64,000 nucleotides of DNA, from positions 210,336 to 274,335 of the forward strand of contig CALHBF010000015.1 in the NCBI GenBank assembly GCA_937931205.1. Reading direction: 5' to 3'. The notes below the pieces were generated by a model that was not told the DNA's origin, ran no database searches, and worked only from the letters and a program-made list of their open reading frames with translations. Positions 41,350-50,434 of this stretch are shown here, piece after piece. Every line of letters begins with the position of its first letter. The stretch's first letter is position 1. The stretch comes from an uncultured Bacteriovoracaceae bacterium (GTDB taxonomy: Bacteria; Bdellovibrionota; Bacteriovoracia; Bacteriovoracales; Bacteriovoracaceae). The position numbers and the translations under genes were made by a program.

Positions 41350-43272
41350 TTATTCGAGGAAATGTTTTTTAGATTCTTCGATCTTGAAGAGTACTCTCTT
41401 CTCAGTTCCAAGAATCGGGTTTACGATTCTGGCCTGATAAGTTCCCTCTTCGATATTTACGTCTGAAAATGGAAGTTGCCTCTCCACTAACTCACCAGAT
41501 TCCTCATAAACGAGTTTTGACCCCGGAGTATAGTTTCCAGAAGTACTCAAAACTCCACGTCTTGATTTATCTAATTTAGGAACAGAGATTACTTTTGAGT
41601 TCTGAGCAGAAGTTAATCTCACCTTTTCAACAAAAGATTTATAACCCTGACGTTTAACTACAATCACCACTTCTTTATTCAGTGGAACAGTAATTGGACG
41701 ACCAAACTCTTGTCTTTCTCCATCAATAAAGATCTGCATATTAAGGTCTAGGCCGCTAAGAATAACTCGACCTTCATCAGATTTTATCAATTCACTTCTA
41801 CCTTGAGAGTGATCTTTCTGCGGTTGAGGAACAGAAGAAATAGATCGATCTGCATCACCATGGATTATTTGCTTGAGATTAAATCCAATTAAATCTCCAT
41901 GAAAATAAGAAACAATGGCAAATGAAGCGGCAATGATCATAAAAATGATCGTTGGACCTGATGAACTTTTTTCTTCTTCGACCTTTTTCTTTTTAAGTGG
42001 TCTGCTCATCGTTTTATCACGAACGATGGTTTTTCGACTTAATTGAGAAGAAGTTGTCCCATGCTTCGCTGGAGTTGCAACCTGAGGCGCACTTAATTGA
42101 GATCTATTAATTTTTTTAGTCGAAGTTTTATCTTGATTTGATTTTGGTAAATCAATCTCAATACCGACGCCTGTATTCTCAGAAATATCAAGATCAATTT
42201 CTCTGACCTTAGCAGGGCCTTTAGCACCTTCAGGCTCACTTTTCGTAATTCTCCCAGTCTTATCCAGCTTTTTCATATCCTCGATATAAGGCAGGATATC
42301 GATCTTACCGTAATCAACAAATTTCTTCTGATCTTGAACGATTTCTCTTCTAAAAAGATCATCAGCAAAATCACGAAGATCTGATGGGTTGAAATCTGGA
42401 TAATTAGCATAGAGAAATTTTACGAGTGCACGGTTCAGTTGATCCAGGTTCTCGTATCGGTTTGCTCTATCTTTTGAAAGTGCTTTTAAAACAATTGCAT
42501 CCAGTTCTTTAGGAACTGTAGGATTAATCTCACTCGGAGGAATGATCTTACACTGCTGAATTTGTTTTAGTACGGCAAGATCATTGGCCGCTTGGAATAG
42601 TTTGCGAGAACAAAGAAGCTCCCAAAGTGTAATACCTACGGCGAACTCATCATAGCGACAATCAAGATCTAATCCTTCCAGATACTCTGGAGCAAGATAA
42701 GAGAGCTTACCTTTAATGGTTCCTGCTTGAGTGGCCTCTGAGTTGGTATTGGCCTTGGCAATACCAAAGTCAATCACCTTCACTGCTCCATCATAAGTGA
42801 GCATGATATTGTGAGGAGAAATATCTCTATGAACAATATTGTATGGCTTACCTGTCAGCTTATCCGTGAAGGTATGAGCATAATGAAGTCCTAAACAAAC
42901 TTGAGAAATGATGTAACAAGAAGCTTCTACTGGAAAAGCTTTTTTCTTTTCTTTAAGACGATCAAGGTACTGCTTTAAGTTAGCTCCATGGATATACTCC
43001 ATGGCCGTATATAACTGGCCATCAGTTTTACCATAGTCATAAACTTGCATGATATTAGGATGAAGCATACCGAAAGTGATATTCAACTCATCCTGAAACA
43101 TACGAACGAATGTCTCATCATTTGAAAATTGTGGCTGAACCATCTTAATGGCCACCACTTTGTTTGCCTGCTCACCTAAAAAGCGCGCACGACAAATCTT
43201 GGCCATCCCTCCATCGACGAGATGATCAAGAATTAGATATTTTCCGAATCGTTGAAACTTTTTATCACTCAT
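41350..43272 (-). CDS. Membrane-anchored Ser/Thr protein kinase with PEGA-like domain
   Basis: A 640-aa eukaryotic-like kinase. N-terminal kinase domain (about 10-290): Lys43 in VVAIKMV, HRD at 148-150 (IVHRDISPHN), DFG at 168-170, APE region LAPEYLEG. All catalytic residues are present. A long charged linker follows, then a single TM helix near 445-462 (IIFMIIAASFAIVSYF). The C-terminal part is a PEGA-like beta domain (LNMQIFIDGERQEFGRPITV). The kinase would face the cytosol and the PEGA domain the periplasm. A phosphothreonine reader, the FHA-GGDEF protein, is encoded 5 kb away, but a link is only suggested. Confidence 0.88.
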   Translation of the reverse strand: MSDKKFQRFGKYLILDHLVDGGMAKICRARFLGEQANKVVAIKMVQPQFSNDETFVRMFQDELNITFGMLHPNIMQVYDYGKTDGQLYTAMEYIHGANLKQYLDRLKEKKKAFPVEASCYIISQVCLGLHYAHTFTDKLTGKPYNIVHRDISPHNIMLTYDGAVKVIDFGIAKANTNSEATQAGTIKGKLSYLAPEYLEGLDLDCRYDEFAVGITLWELLCSRKLFQAANDLAVLKQIQQCKIIPPSEINPTVPKELDAIVLKALSKDRANRYENLDQLNRALVKFLYANYPDFNPSDLRDFADDLFRREIVQDQKKFVDYGKIDILPYIEDMKKLDKTGRITKSEPEGAKGPAKVREIDLDISENTGVGIEIDLPKSNQDKTSTKKINRSQLSAPQVATPAKHGTTSSQLSRKTIVRDKTMSRPLKKKKVEEEKSSSGPTIIFMIIAASFAIVSYFHGDLIGFNLKQIIHGDADRSISSVPQPQKDHSQGRSELIKSDEGRVILSGLDLNMQIFIDGERQEFGRPITVPLNKEVVIVVKRQGYKSFVEKVRLTSAQNSKVISVPKLDKSRRGVLSTSGNYTPGSKLVYEESGELVERQLPFSDVNIEEGTYQARIVNPILGTEKRVLFKIEESKKHFLE

Positions 43273-43338
43273 AAGACCTCAAAGACCTATCGGTCATTTG
43301 AGTAAAAGCTTAAGGAAAAAGCCTCACTTGGGTCAAAC

Positions 43339-43872
43339 TTAAAGCTTTATCTCTAACTGTTTGAAACCAGGGAAGTTAATAACAAGATTTTCACTATTCA
43401 TGGCAGATGGTGAACGCTTGCAATACCCCATAATCTTGTAGTTTTGTAGTTTCCAATCTGGAGCTGAAGGATGAGTTTTTAAGAACTTAGCAAAAGAGTT
43501 TACGACCACATCGTCGTACCCATTCAATTTCATTTGTTCGCGGAAATTAACATGGCTGATTTTTAGAAGATCAGCACTGTAGGCCGCACTAACGACTAAG
43601 GATTCACATTTTCCAAAAAGTTCTTTTTCTGAATCATCAAACCACAAAGCAAAAGGAGAATCTGATGTGGCTTCCCATACTAGAGCATCATAGTACAGTG
43701 TTACCCCGTGATACCAACTCATACGTTTAAAAGCGAGGTTGTCATCCCAACGTTGCAGGCGGTATGTCCCACCTCTAAATAAAATCTCTCCAGTCGTCGT
43801 TTGGTTAAAACTTTCATGACTAGCGCAAGATACTACTAAGAATAATAAAAAAATATTAAATAGATACTTCAT
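43339..43872 (-). CDS. Lipoprotein of unknown function
   Basis: A 177-aa predicted lipoprotein (signal MKYLFNIFLLFLVVSCAS, Cys16). The mature part has several aromatic residues (WYHGVTLYYDALVWEA) and two further Cys (GKCES, GYCKR) that could form a disulfide. No family recognised. AAGGAG lies just before the ATG. It follows the lipase gene by 8 bases on the minus strand and probably shares its message. Confidence 0.6.
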   Translation of the reverse strand: MKYLFNIFLLFLVVSCASHESFNQTTTGEILFRGGTYRLQRWDDNLAFKRMSWYHGVTLYYDALVWEATSDSPFALWFDDSEKELFGKCESLVVSAAYSADLLKISHVNFREQMKLNGYDDVVVNSFAKFLKTHPSAPDWKLQNYKIMGYCKRSPSAMNSENLVINFPGFKQLEIKL

Positions 43873-43880
43873 GGCTCTCC

Positions 43881-44738
43881 TTAGAGTTCTTGCTTCATCC
43901 AGTTTATGATCGTCTCAAATATTTTATCTCGACCTAGTTCATTCCATAAATCGTGGTAATGCTCTGGATATTGTATGACAGTTTTAAGAGATTTATCAAT
44001 TGCGCCGGCAAAGAGTTTTGTACTTTCTGGATCAACCACCTCATCTTTCTGCCCTATCAGAAAAAGCGTCTTACATTTGATGTAATAGGCTTCACGGCGC
44101 AGTTTCTGAGAAGATTCATAAATCTCGCGGGCCATTCGAGCAGTCATGTACTTTGAAACCAGAGGATCAGTATAGAACTCATTGGCCTTAACAGGATCAC
44201 GGGTGAGATGTGCACCTTTGTAAAGAGTTGGCAGATGGAAAAAGGGAAAAAGCTTTTCTACGGCCCTTACTGTTTTTTCTAAAAGCGCCTCATAATGAAC
44301 AACGGGCCTGATACAAGGATTACTTAGTACCATTCCTTTAAGTTCTGGATACGGATTTGTCGCAAATTGACTTGAGAGAGCAATGAGTCCTCCCATACTA
44401 TGAGCAAAAATCCAGTGATGAGCGCTTGGAAACTCCTCTACTGCTCTCTTCGCAATCATTTCCATATCATCAATTAAAATACTCATACTATCAAAATAAG
44501 CACGAGCACCACCACTTCTTCCATGTCCAAGATGGTCATAGGTTGTGATATGTACGTTCCCTAAATGCTTTAATAAGAAGTCTATCAACTCATTAAAGCG
44601 GCCAGCATGCTCAATTGCACCATGAACGATAAGAATGTGATGACGGGGAATTCCGCTCGAATAGTGCTTTAAATAAAGAAGAGATTCTCCGTTCGTTGAG
44701 AGAATCTCTTCTGATTTTGTTGTATGTTTTAAGGCCAT
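43881..44738 (-). CDS. Alpha/beta hydrolase, monoacylglycerol lipase-like
   Basis: A 285-aa serine hydrolase of the lysophospholipase/monoacylglycerol lipase group. The oxyanion block is VHGAIEHAGR (near 38-47), the nucleophile elbow is AHSMGG (Ser near 115), the acid is in GQKDEVVDP and the His in YPEHYHDLWNE. No signal peptide, so it acts in the cytosol or on the inner membrane face. It could release fatty acids for the acyl-CoA pathway genes found nearby. Short gaps join it to the lipoprotein and GYF-PilZ genes. Confidence 0.85.
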   Translation of the reverse strand: MALKHTTKSEEILSTNGESLLYLKHYSSGIPRHHILIVHGAIEHAGRFNELIDFLLKHLGNVHITTYDHLGHGRSGGARAYFDSMSILIDDMEMIAKRAVEEFPSAHHWIFAHSMGGLIALSSQFATNPYPELKGMVLSNPCIRPVVHYEALLEKTVRAVEKLFPFFHLPTLYKGAHLTRDPVKANEFYTDPLVSKYMTARMAREIYESSQKLRREAYYIKCKTLFLIGQKDEVVDPESTKLFAGAIDKSLKTVIQYPEHYHDLWNELGRDKIFETIINWMKQEL

Positions 44739-44744
44739 ACTTTT

Positions 44745-45512
44745 TTAATTTTCTTCTACGTACTTTTCGATTGATGCTTTTGCTTCATCACTTAAATTCA
44801 TAAAACGGAATGAAAATCCTGTAGAGCCTTCTAGAAGTCTTACCACAACACCTGAAGCAGTGAAATGGTAGTCAGTATTTTGAGGATGCACGTTAATACT
44901 GATTTTATCTCCTGCAGCACCTTCATAATGATCCGTTAGCACTTGCATACCACCGATTGAAATATCACGACAGATACCTTCAAAAACAGTTTGCTCATTA
45001 TTCACGAACATTCTAGCAACGAAAGGCTTTCTGATAGCTCTTCTTCTTTCCTCTTCTTTGATCATTGGAGGAACTTCTTCAAACACTTCCTGATAATCAT
45101 TAAAATCAGCAAGCAATTTCCATTCTTTCATGCCAGTCATAAAAAGAAGTGTCTTACCGTTCACTCTATTTTCTTTAAAAAGTTGCTTTAATTGATTCAG
45201 AGTAAAGGGACCATAGTCATTGGCCTTCCCTCCACGATCAACTCCGATACGAATAAAAAGAACTCTATCTGTTGGATCAATCTCAGAGAGATTCGGATCT
45301 GTGAATTCAATTTTTGAAATAGTCGGAGGAACTGGAATAGAACTTACTGCAAGCTCATCAACTTCTTTAATCTTCTTCCAATTATCAAACCCTTTCTTCC
45401 AAACAAAATCTTGATCATTTAAAGTTTTAGAGTTGATAAGAGACTGAACAGTCTCAAGTGAAACGGGCCCCTGACGGTTACCTTGCTGAACATAATACCA
45501 ATTCTCACTCAT
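44745..45512 (-). CDS. Two GYF domains fused to a PilZ c-di-GMP receptor
   Basis: A 255-aa cytosolic protein. Two GYF_2-like modules come first, at about 4-55 (WYYVQQGNRQGPVSLETVQ...WKKGFDNWKKI) and 86-135 (YGPFTLNQLKQLF...GMKEWKLL). A C-terminal PilZ domain follows (about 155-250) with the c-di-GMP motif R157-x-x-x-R161 and D183-I-S185-I-G-G. GYF modules bind proline-rich peptides, so this could be an adaptor that docks a partner when c-di-GMP rises. A diguanylate cyclase is encoded in the same window. Last in a three-gene minus-strand cluster by reading order it is the first gene transcribed. Confidence 0.85.
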   Translation of the reverse strand: MSENWYYVQQGNRQGPVSLETVQSLINSKTLNDQDFVWKKGFDNWKKIKEVDELAVSSIPVPPTISKIEFTDPNLSEIDPTDRVLFIRIGVDRGGKANDYGPFTLNQLKQLFKENRVNGKTLLFMTGMKEWKLLADFNDYQEVFEEVPPMIKEEERRRAIRKPFVARMFVNNEQTVFEGICRDISIGGMQVLTDHYEGAAGDKISINVHPQNTDYHFTASGVVVRLLEGSTGFSFRFMNLSDEAKASIEKYVEEN

Positions 45513-45677
45513 ATCTACCTCAAGCCATTGAAATAATTTATTTTCTTATTTTACCAGACCCTCTGCGATTGGGAGGAAAGGAAGATTTTGCCGATTCTTT
45601 CTCAACTATTTCTATCAACTACTAAAGTTTCCCCCCATTCCTTGCGATAAGTTTAATGAGAAACCATAAGGTAATAT

Positions 45678-47069
45678 ATGAAGTCTTTATTTTTATTCGC
45701 CTCTCTCCTCTTATTAGCTTCCTGCGGGAAGGAGCAGTTTGGAACTGCTGCTCAGACTGAAAGCACACAAACTGATGCTCTAAAGTCTCTTGCTGTTAGT
45801 TCATGTTCATCCCATACATTGGTCAAACCTAAAGTCGATATTCTTTATGTCGTTGATAATTCTGAATCCACTTCTCATATGAATAGCGATATCAAGAACA
45901 GCATAAAGAACACCGTTAACTCTATTTCAAGCCAATTTGATTATCGAGTTATTGGGATCCCTCTTGTAGCCGACTTGAGTAATACATCGACTTACCAAGT
46001 ATTAAGTCAAGACCCTACAGGAATTCCTCATACATCAAATATAATTATTAAAACTAGTGAATTAAACTTTTTTACTCATACGGAATCAGGTATCGAGAGA
46101 GGGTTAAACCGTATCAAATCTTTTATTGATGCTCATAAGAATTCCGGTCTTTTCAGAAAAGGTGCACATCATTTAATTGTACTAATCTCTAATGGACGAG
46201 ATGAGGAAATAGAGACTGCATTCAATGCCAATGGCGAAACAACTCAGAATACGGCTATTTTCAATCAAAGATTAGCTGAACTAAGAAATCTTCGCACGGC
46301 TCTTCAGTCGTCTACTCAACCAACTCAATTTCGCCTATTATCGGCGACTGCCAGTGCCGGATGTACAAAATCAGGCTGGAGAAGTTCAGAGAGGTCTTAT
46401 CAAGCTATGAGTAAACAGCTTTATATAGATTCTGGAGCGACAGATAATCCTAGTTACGATATCTATAATCTTTGCTCATCAGCAGGAGTAAGCAATCTTT
46501 TTAGCTCTGTAAATAATTCCATTCAACAGGTTGTTGTGCCGCATGGATATCGTTATTGGCATATACCTTTTGCGGAAAATAATCCGTCTGTAGACCCAAC
46601 CAAAGTTAAAGTTTACAAATTTGTACCTGGCTCAGCCCCAGCTCCAATGAATAACAGCGAATGGAGCTACTACGAAAACTCTGGAACACAACTGAATACC
46701 AGAGAAAATCCAACCCCAGGAGAAGCAGTGGTTGGTAAACATTTCATTCGCTTCAATAATCTATTAACTTACCCAAGTTGCGTTCAAATAAGTGCTACGA
46801 CAAGAACTGAATACTTCCACTATGTCGTGCTCCCTCGTGCTCCTAAAAAAGAAAGTATCATCGTACGAGTCAATGGACAAAATATACCTAGTAGTGCCCT
46901 CACTTATCTAGGATATAAAAGTAATGAAAATATCAAAGTTGAACACAATGGGAGTACTCTTACTCCTGAAGTTAAACAAAGTGGATATTTTATCAAAATC
47001 ACAAACTCGAATTATTACTATAAATCGGGAGATAATTTAGAAACATTCTACACACCAGACGCCATCTAA
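45678..47069 (+). CDS. VWA-domain lipoprotein
   Basis: A 463-aa predicted lipoprotein (LLLLASCG, Cys16). A von Willebrand A-like domain starts near residue 52 with the metal-dependent adhesion motif D60-N-S-E-S64 preceded by VDILYVV. It continues through GIERGLNRIKSFID and HLIVLISNGRDEE. The last 170 residues are beta-rich with many Tyr and Asn. It probably binds protein or sugar ligands at the cell surface. AAGG lies before the ATG and the gene ends in a long hairpin terminator. It is transcribed alone, and no protein-secretion partner is adjacent. Confidence 0.75.
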   Translation: MKSLFLFASLLLLASCGKEQFGTAAQTESTQTDALKSLAVSSCSSHTLVKPKVDILYVVDNSESTSHMNSDIKNSIKNTVNSISSQFDYRVIGIPLVADLSNTSTYQVLSQDPTGIPHTSNIIIKTSELNFFTHTESGIERGLNRIKSFIDAHKNSGLFRKGAHHLIVLISNGRDEEIETAFNANGETTQNTAIFNQRLAELRNLRTALQSSTQPTQFRLLSATASAGCTKSGWRSSERSYQAMSKQLYIDSGATDNPSYDIYNLCSSAGVSNLFSSVNNSIQQVVVPHGYRYWHIPFAENNPSVDPTKVKVYKFVPGSAPAPMNNSEWSYYENSGTQLNTRENPTPGEAVVGKHFIRFNNLLTYPSCVQISATTRTEYFHYVVLPRAPKKESIIVRVNGQNIPSSALTYLGYKSNENIKVEHNGSTLTPEVKQSGYFIKITNSNYYYKSGDNLETFYTPDAI

Positions 47070-47077
47070 CTCAACTC

Positions 47078-47125
47078 CCCTCTATGATCTGTACCCCAAA
47101 ATGGGACAGATCATAGAGGGACTTT
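47078..47125 (+). terminator. Strong intrinsic terminator after the VWA lipoprotein gene
   Basis: A perfect 15-bp stem (47078-47092 with 47106-47120), extended by CCC/GGG inside the loop, then ACTTTTTATTTT. It also lies at the end of the convergent lipoxygenase-like gene, but the T run serves the plus strand. Confidence 0.9.
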
Positions 47126-47132
47126 TTATTTT

Positions 47133-48545
47133 CTAGAATTGAATCGAATTCGCAATATCATGAAGATCAAGATAACGTAGTCCTTTATTTTTCATCTCTT
47201 GGTCAGTTTTCATTAACCGCTGTTTAAATTCTTTGGTGGCCAGAAGAAGTTGAGGATTAGTAAATCCGTAATCAACATCAATCAGCCTTGTCAGCACACT
47301 CGGTCCAAAGAATAACTTCATGGCCAACTGATACTTCATCAAATCAATGGGTGTCTGAAGTTTCCTTAAAGGTTTCAACTTTACTCCCCTGACTGGCGGC
47401 TCTTGCCGGATTCTTAAAGGAACTTTTCTAATATCCATCGTACTGTAGTTATGGTGATCAATAGTATGCCCTACCGTCACATCCCAAATATAAAAGGCCA
47501 CAACTTCAGTAAAAGTTTTGTCTTTAAAGATTTCATCTCCATCGGGAAAACCTGGAATCCAATTGCTAATGTAATCGGCCCAGTTCCTAACATAAATATC
47601 ATTATGAGGAATTGTTTCCACAACTTTATCCACAAACTGATAAATGGTTTCATAATACGCATTCAAAAAAGTGCCGTAACTGGAATGAATTTGCGGAGGT
47701 CTTCTTGGATAACTAAAAGGAGGATAAGATTCATTGTGTCCAATGCCCTTATACCCTTCTACTAAAAGATCTCTAATCCCATTATACGGTCCTGGAAAAG
47801 GAGCATAAGTTTTCCACCATCTATCATGGTGAAGAAGAGACATCTTAAAATTAAGAACAGCATTCTCCAAAGGCAGTGTGAAGCGCATATGAGCATGCAA
47901 TAACTTAAACAAAGTATGCTTCATTGGAAGAGCTGTTTTAGTGATGGCATTAATACTATCAAGTGGAAAATGCTGAAGCGGATGAACAACCATCGTCGCA
48001 CAAAGAGCTCCACCCTGAAGAACAAAGTATTTTGACAGTTCCCATGCGTCACCATCAGTAGGAGTAAAAATCTCTTTACTCTTATCCATCCAAATACAAA
48101 TGACCTTAAACTGATGCTCACCTACTTCTTCCAATAGTGTTTTTGTAGGAGAAACATAGATGCCCTTGAAGGGTAAGATCACCCGCACAGGCTCAAGATC
48201 AATGACATAATATTTTTTATCTCGCTGTAAAAAATCAATGAAGATCAATCGATCAACTTCATCCAAATTGGAATTAATAAATCGTGCCATCATCGAATTT
48301 GTTAGAAGCTCATTAAATTCTTTATCGGAAACTTTTTTTACCCCTGGTCTTAGAAGCCCTTTTAACAGATACCAAGGAGTAAGCAGCGGCCAGAGAATAA
48401 TAAAGCGAAGACCAATTCTTAACCACCAGTCGATCCATTCCATAAGAGGAAGATGAATAACTGCAGGTGACTCATCATAGGGATGATCGGGACAAGGTTG
48501 AGGCCAAGGACCTTTCCTACCATAGAGGAAATCTTTCGGATCCAT
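47133..48545 (-). CDS. Lipoxygenase-fold protein with an altered metal-site motif
   Basis: About 470 aa, no signal peptide. The helical core aligns by eye with lipoxygenases. HPLQHFPLDS precedes, at the canonical 18-residue spacing, KHTLFKLLHAHMRF, which matches the HPxYKLLxPH block. FLNAYYETIYQFV and WIPGFP match the segment after it. GHTIDHHNYS matches the SAQHAAVNFGQY block. Candidate iron ligands are H188, H192, H360 and H364 (His, as in mammalian 15-lipoxygenase). Odd: the first pair is spaced H-x3-H, not H-x4-H, and the C-terminus ends in Phe rather than Ile. I start at ATG 48543-48545, with AAGGAG 7 bases upstream. Activity on fatty acids is inference. Confidence 0.6.
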   Translation of the reverse strand: MDPKDFLYGRKGPWPQPCPDHPYDESPAVIHLPLMEWIDWWLRIGLRFIILWPLLTPWYLLKGLLRPGVKKVSDKEFNELLTNSMMARFINSNLDEVDRLIFIDFLQRDKKYYVIDLEPVRVILPFKGIYVSPTKTLLEEVGEHQFKVICIWMDKSKEIFTPTDGDAWELSKYFVLQGGALCATMVVHPLQHFPLDSINAITKTALPMKHTLFKLLHAHMRFTLPLENAVLNFKMSLLHHDRWWKTYAPFPGPYNGIRDLLVEGYKGIGHNESYPPFSYPRRPPQIHSSYGTFLNAYYETIYQFVDKVVETIPHNDIYVRNWADYISNWIPGFPDGDEIFKDKTFTEVVAFYIWDVTVGHTIDHHNYSTMDIRKVPLRIRQEPPVRGVKLKPLRKLQTPIDLMKYQLAMKLFFGPSVLTRLIDVDYGFTNPQLLLATKEFKQRLMKTDQEMKNKGLRYLDLHDIANSIQF

Positions 48546-48629
48546 CGAGTGACTCCTTTTAACGTCACTCAAAATTATCCACTAAGATTTGATAATACTT
48601 AACTTAAGATATGAGAAGAGAGGCAGGTA

Positions 48630-48665
48630 TTTAGATTGCTCCCCATTTTTGAGGAGCAATCTAAA
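48630..48665 (-). terminator. Hairpin after the thiolase gene
   Basis: A perfect 13-bp stem (TTTAGATTGCTCC 48630-48642 with GGAGCAATCTAAA 48653-48665) 8 bases after the thiolase stop. No long T run follows on the minus strand, so it may stop transcription only partly or protect the 3' end. Confidence 0.5.
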
Positions 48666-48672
48666 AAGAGAA

Positions 48673-49836
48673 TTACTTAATTTTTTCGATAATCATACTT
48701 AGTGCTTCCCCACCACCGATACAAAGTGTGGCAAGTCCGTACTTAGCATTTTTCTTTTTCATAGCATTCATAAGAGTAACAACGATTCTTGTACCGCTTG
48801 CTCCAATCGGGTGACCAAGTGAAACTGCTCCACCATAAACGTTTACCTTATTATGAGGAATTTCCAGAGACTTCATAGCAGCCATTGTTACAGCAGCGAA
48901 AGCTTCATTAATTTCGAAAAGATCGATTTGATTTACGTTAAGGCCTGCCTTATCTAAGGACTTCTTCATCGCCTCAACTGGAGCAGTTGTAAACCAAGTT
49001 GGATTTTGAGCGTGACTTGCAAAACTTACAATTTTGAACTCAGCAACATTTGCGAACTCATCTCCACCAAGAACAACAGCAGCAGCACCATCATTAATAG
49101 TAGAAGCATTAGCGGCTGTGATTGTTCCATCTTTAGTAAAAGCTGGTTTTAGTGTTGGCATCTTTTCGAAGTTACCTTTTGAAGGACCTTCATCTTCAAC
49201 GATCTCAACGTCCCCTTTACGTCCAGCAACTTTAACTGCAACAATTTCATCTTTAAAAACACCAGCAGCTTGAGCTGCTTGAGCACGCTTGAAAGATTCA
49301 ATCGCAAATTCATCTTGCTCAACGCGTGTCATATTGAATTTTTTTGTACACTCTTCAGCACAATTCCCCATCGCCTGATTTGTGTAAACATCAGTAAGGC
49401 CATCCCACTGCATAGTATCTTTCATCTCAGTAGCGCCAAACTTAAAACCTGAGCGAGAATTAAGAAGAACGTGTGGAGCAAGAGACATATTCTCCATACC
49501 ACCAGCAATCACCACTTTATTTTCGCCTGTCATAATTGAGCGAGCACCAAGAATAATTGACTGAAGGCCTGATCCACAAACCTTACCCACAGTTGTACAT
49601 GGAACTGACTCAGGAAGACCTGCAAAGATCGCTGCTTGACGGGCCGGGGCTTGCCCCTCACCACTTGTAAGCACGTTACCCATGAACACTTCATCAACTT
49701 TATTTTTATCCACGCCTGACTTAAGAAGCGCGCCTTCAATTGCTGTTGCACCTAATTTAGTAGTTGGAACCGCTGAAAGTGTCCCTAGGAATGAACCAAG
49801 AGCTGTACGGGCTCCACCAAGAATATAAACGGCCAT
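48673..49836 (-). CDS. Acetyl-CoA acetyltransferase (thiolase)
   Basis: Cleaves acetoacetyl-CoA (or another 3-ketoacyl-CoA) with CoA, or runs the condensation in reverse; 387 aa. The acyl-carrying Cys is C87 (GKVCGSGLQS). GHPIGASGTRI carries the active His and CIGGGEA the second Cys. NEAFAA is conserved. Length and motifs fit the biosynthetic/degradative type II group, and the choice between AtoB and FadA cannot be made here. It completes the set formed by the dehydrogenase, crotonase and HBDH genes 3 kb away. Confidence 0.9.
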   Translation of the reverse strand: MAVYILGGARTALGSFLGTLSAVPTTKLGATAIEGALLKSGVDKNKVDEVFMGNVLTSGEGQAPARQAAIFAGLPESVPCTTVGKVCGSGLQSIILGARSIMTGENKVVIAGGMENMSLAPHVLLNSRSGFKFGATEMKDTMQWDGLTDVYTNQAMGNCAEECTKKFNMTRVEQDEFAIESFKRAQAAQAAGVFKDEIVAVKVAGRKGDVEIVEDEGPSKGNFEKMPTLKPAFTKDGTITAANASTINDGAAAVVLGGDEFANVAEFKIVSFASHAQNPTWFTTAPVEAMKKSLDKAGLNVNQIDLFEINEAFAAVTMAAMKSLEIPHNKVNVYGGAVSLGHPIGASGTRIVVTLMNAMKKKNAKYGLATLCIGGGEALSMIIEKIK

Positions 49837-49928
49837 TTAATACCTTCCTTTTCATTGTCAAAAACTTTCAAATATTTTAATTAAGGGGTTAGAGTTTTAC
49901 TACCATTATTCACATAGGCGAGATACTC

Positions 49929-50393
49929 ATGTTTACAAGAAAATCAAAGACATCGACGGCCCAGAACTTTCCCGCTGACTGGATTGAAAGCTTCTCACGT
50001 CTTCTCAATAGCACTTATAAGAGCGATTGCACTAAAAACAAGCGTTACTTCGACGTATTTGGTCAAATTCACCCAGAAGAACTACTGGTTGTTGTCAGCT
50101 ACCTGTCTGAAGTAGATGAATCAATTAGTCCTATGACTCTTTTCCTTTCTTGCGATTCTCATCAGATGGACTCGGTAGAAAAGGTTAAAAAGACTCAAGA
50201 AAACTACATTGAGTTAGCTGGACTCTTCTTTGATGAAATTCTCAACAAGGGCGAAGAAGCCGTTGAGTTTGAACCTGTTTGGCAGGAAGTAGATCATAAT
50301 AAAGAGACTTACTTCTACAAACTGACTCGTGAGAACATCAACCTGACTTTAAAGGCCAATGAACTATTGGACGATGAGTTTCTAGACGATTAA
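49929..50393 (+). CDS. Acidic 154-aa protein of unknown function
   Basis: Cytosolic, acidic towards the C-terminus (ends ELLDDEFLDD), no recognised domain. The central stretch (IHPEELLVVVSYL and MTLFLSCDSHQMD) suggests a small alpha/beta fold. The gene is a single unit: it begins 90 bases after the divergent thiolase gene and ends at a strong bidirectional terminator. The codon-level composition is like its neighbours. Confidence 0.6.
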   Translation: MFTRKSKTSTAQNFPADWIESFSRLLNSTYKSDCTKNKRYFDVFGQIHPEELLVVVSYLSEVDESISPMTLFLSCDSHQMDSVEKVKKTQENYIELAGLFFDEILNKGEEAVEFEPVWQEVDHNKETYFYKLTRENINLTLKANELLDDEFLDD

Positions 50394-50410
50394 TTTAAAG
50401 ACAAAAAAAA

Positions 50411-50434
50411 GCCCCGAATTTCGGGGCTTTTTTT
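50411..50434. terminator. Bidirectional intrinsic terminator
   Basis: GCCCCGAA (50411-50418) pairs with TTCGGGGC (50420-50427), flanked by an A run on the left and eight T on the right. It ends both the 154-aa gene and the convergent H1-like gene. Confidence 0.92.
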
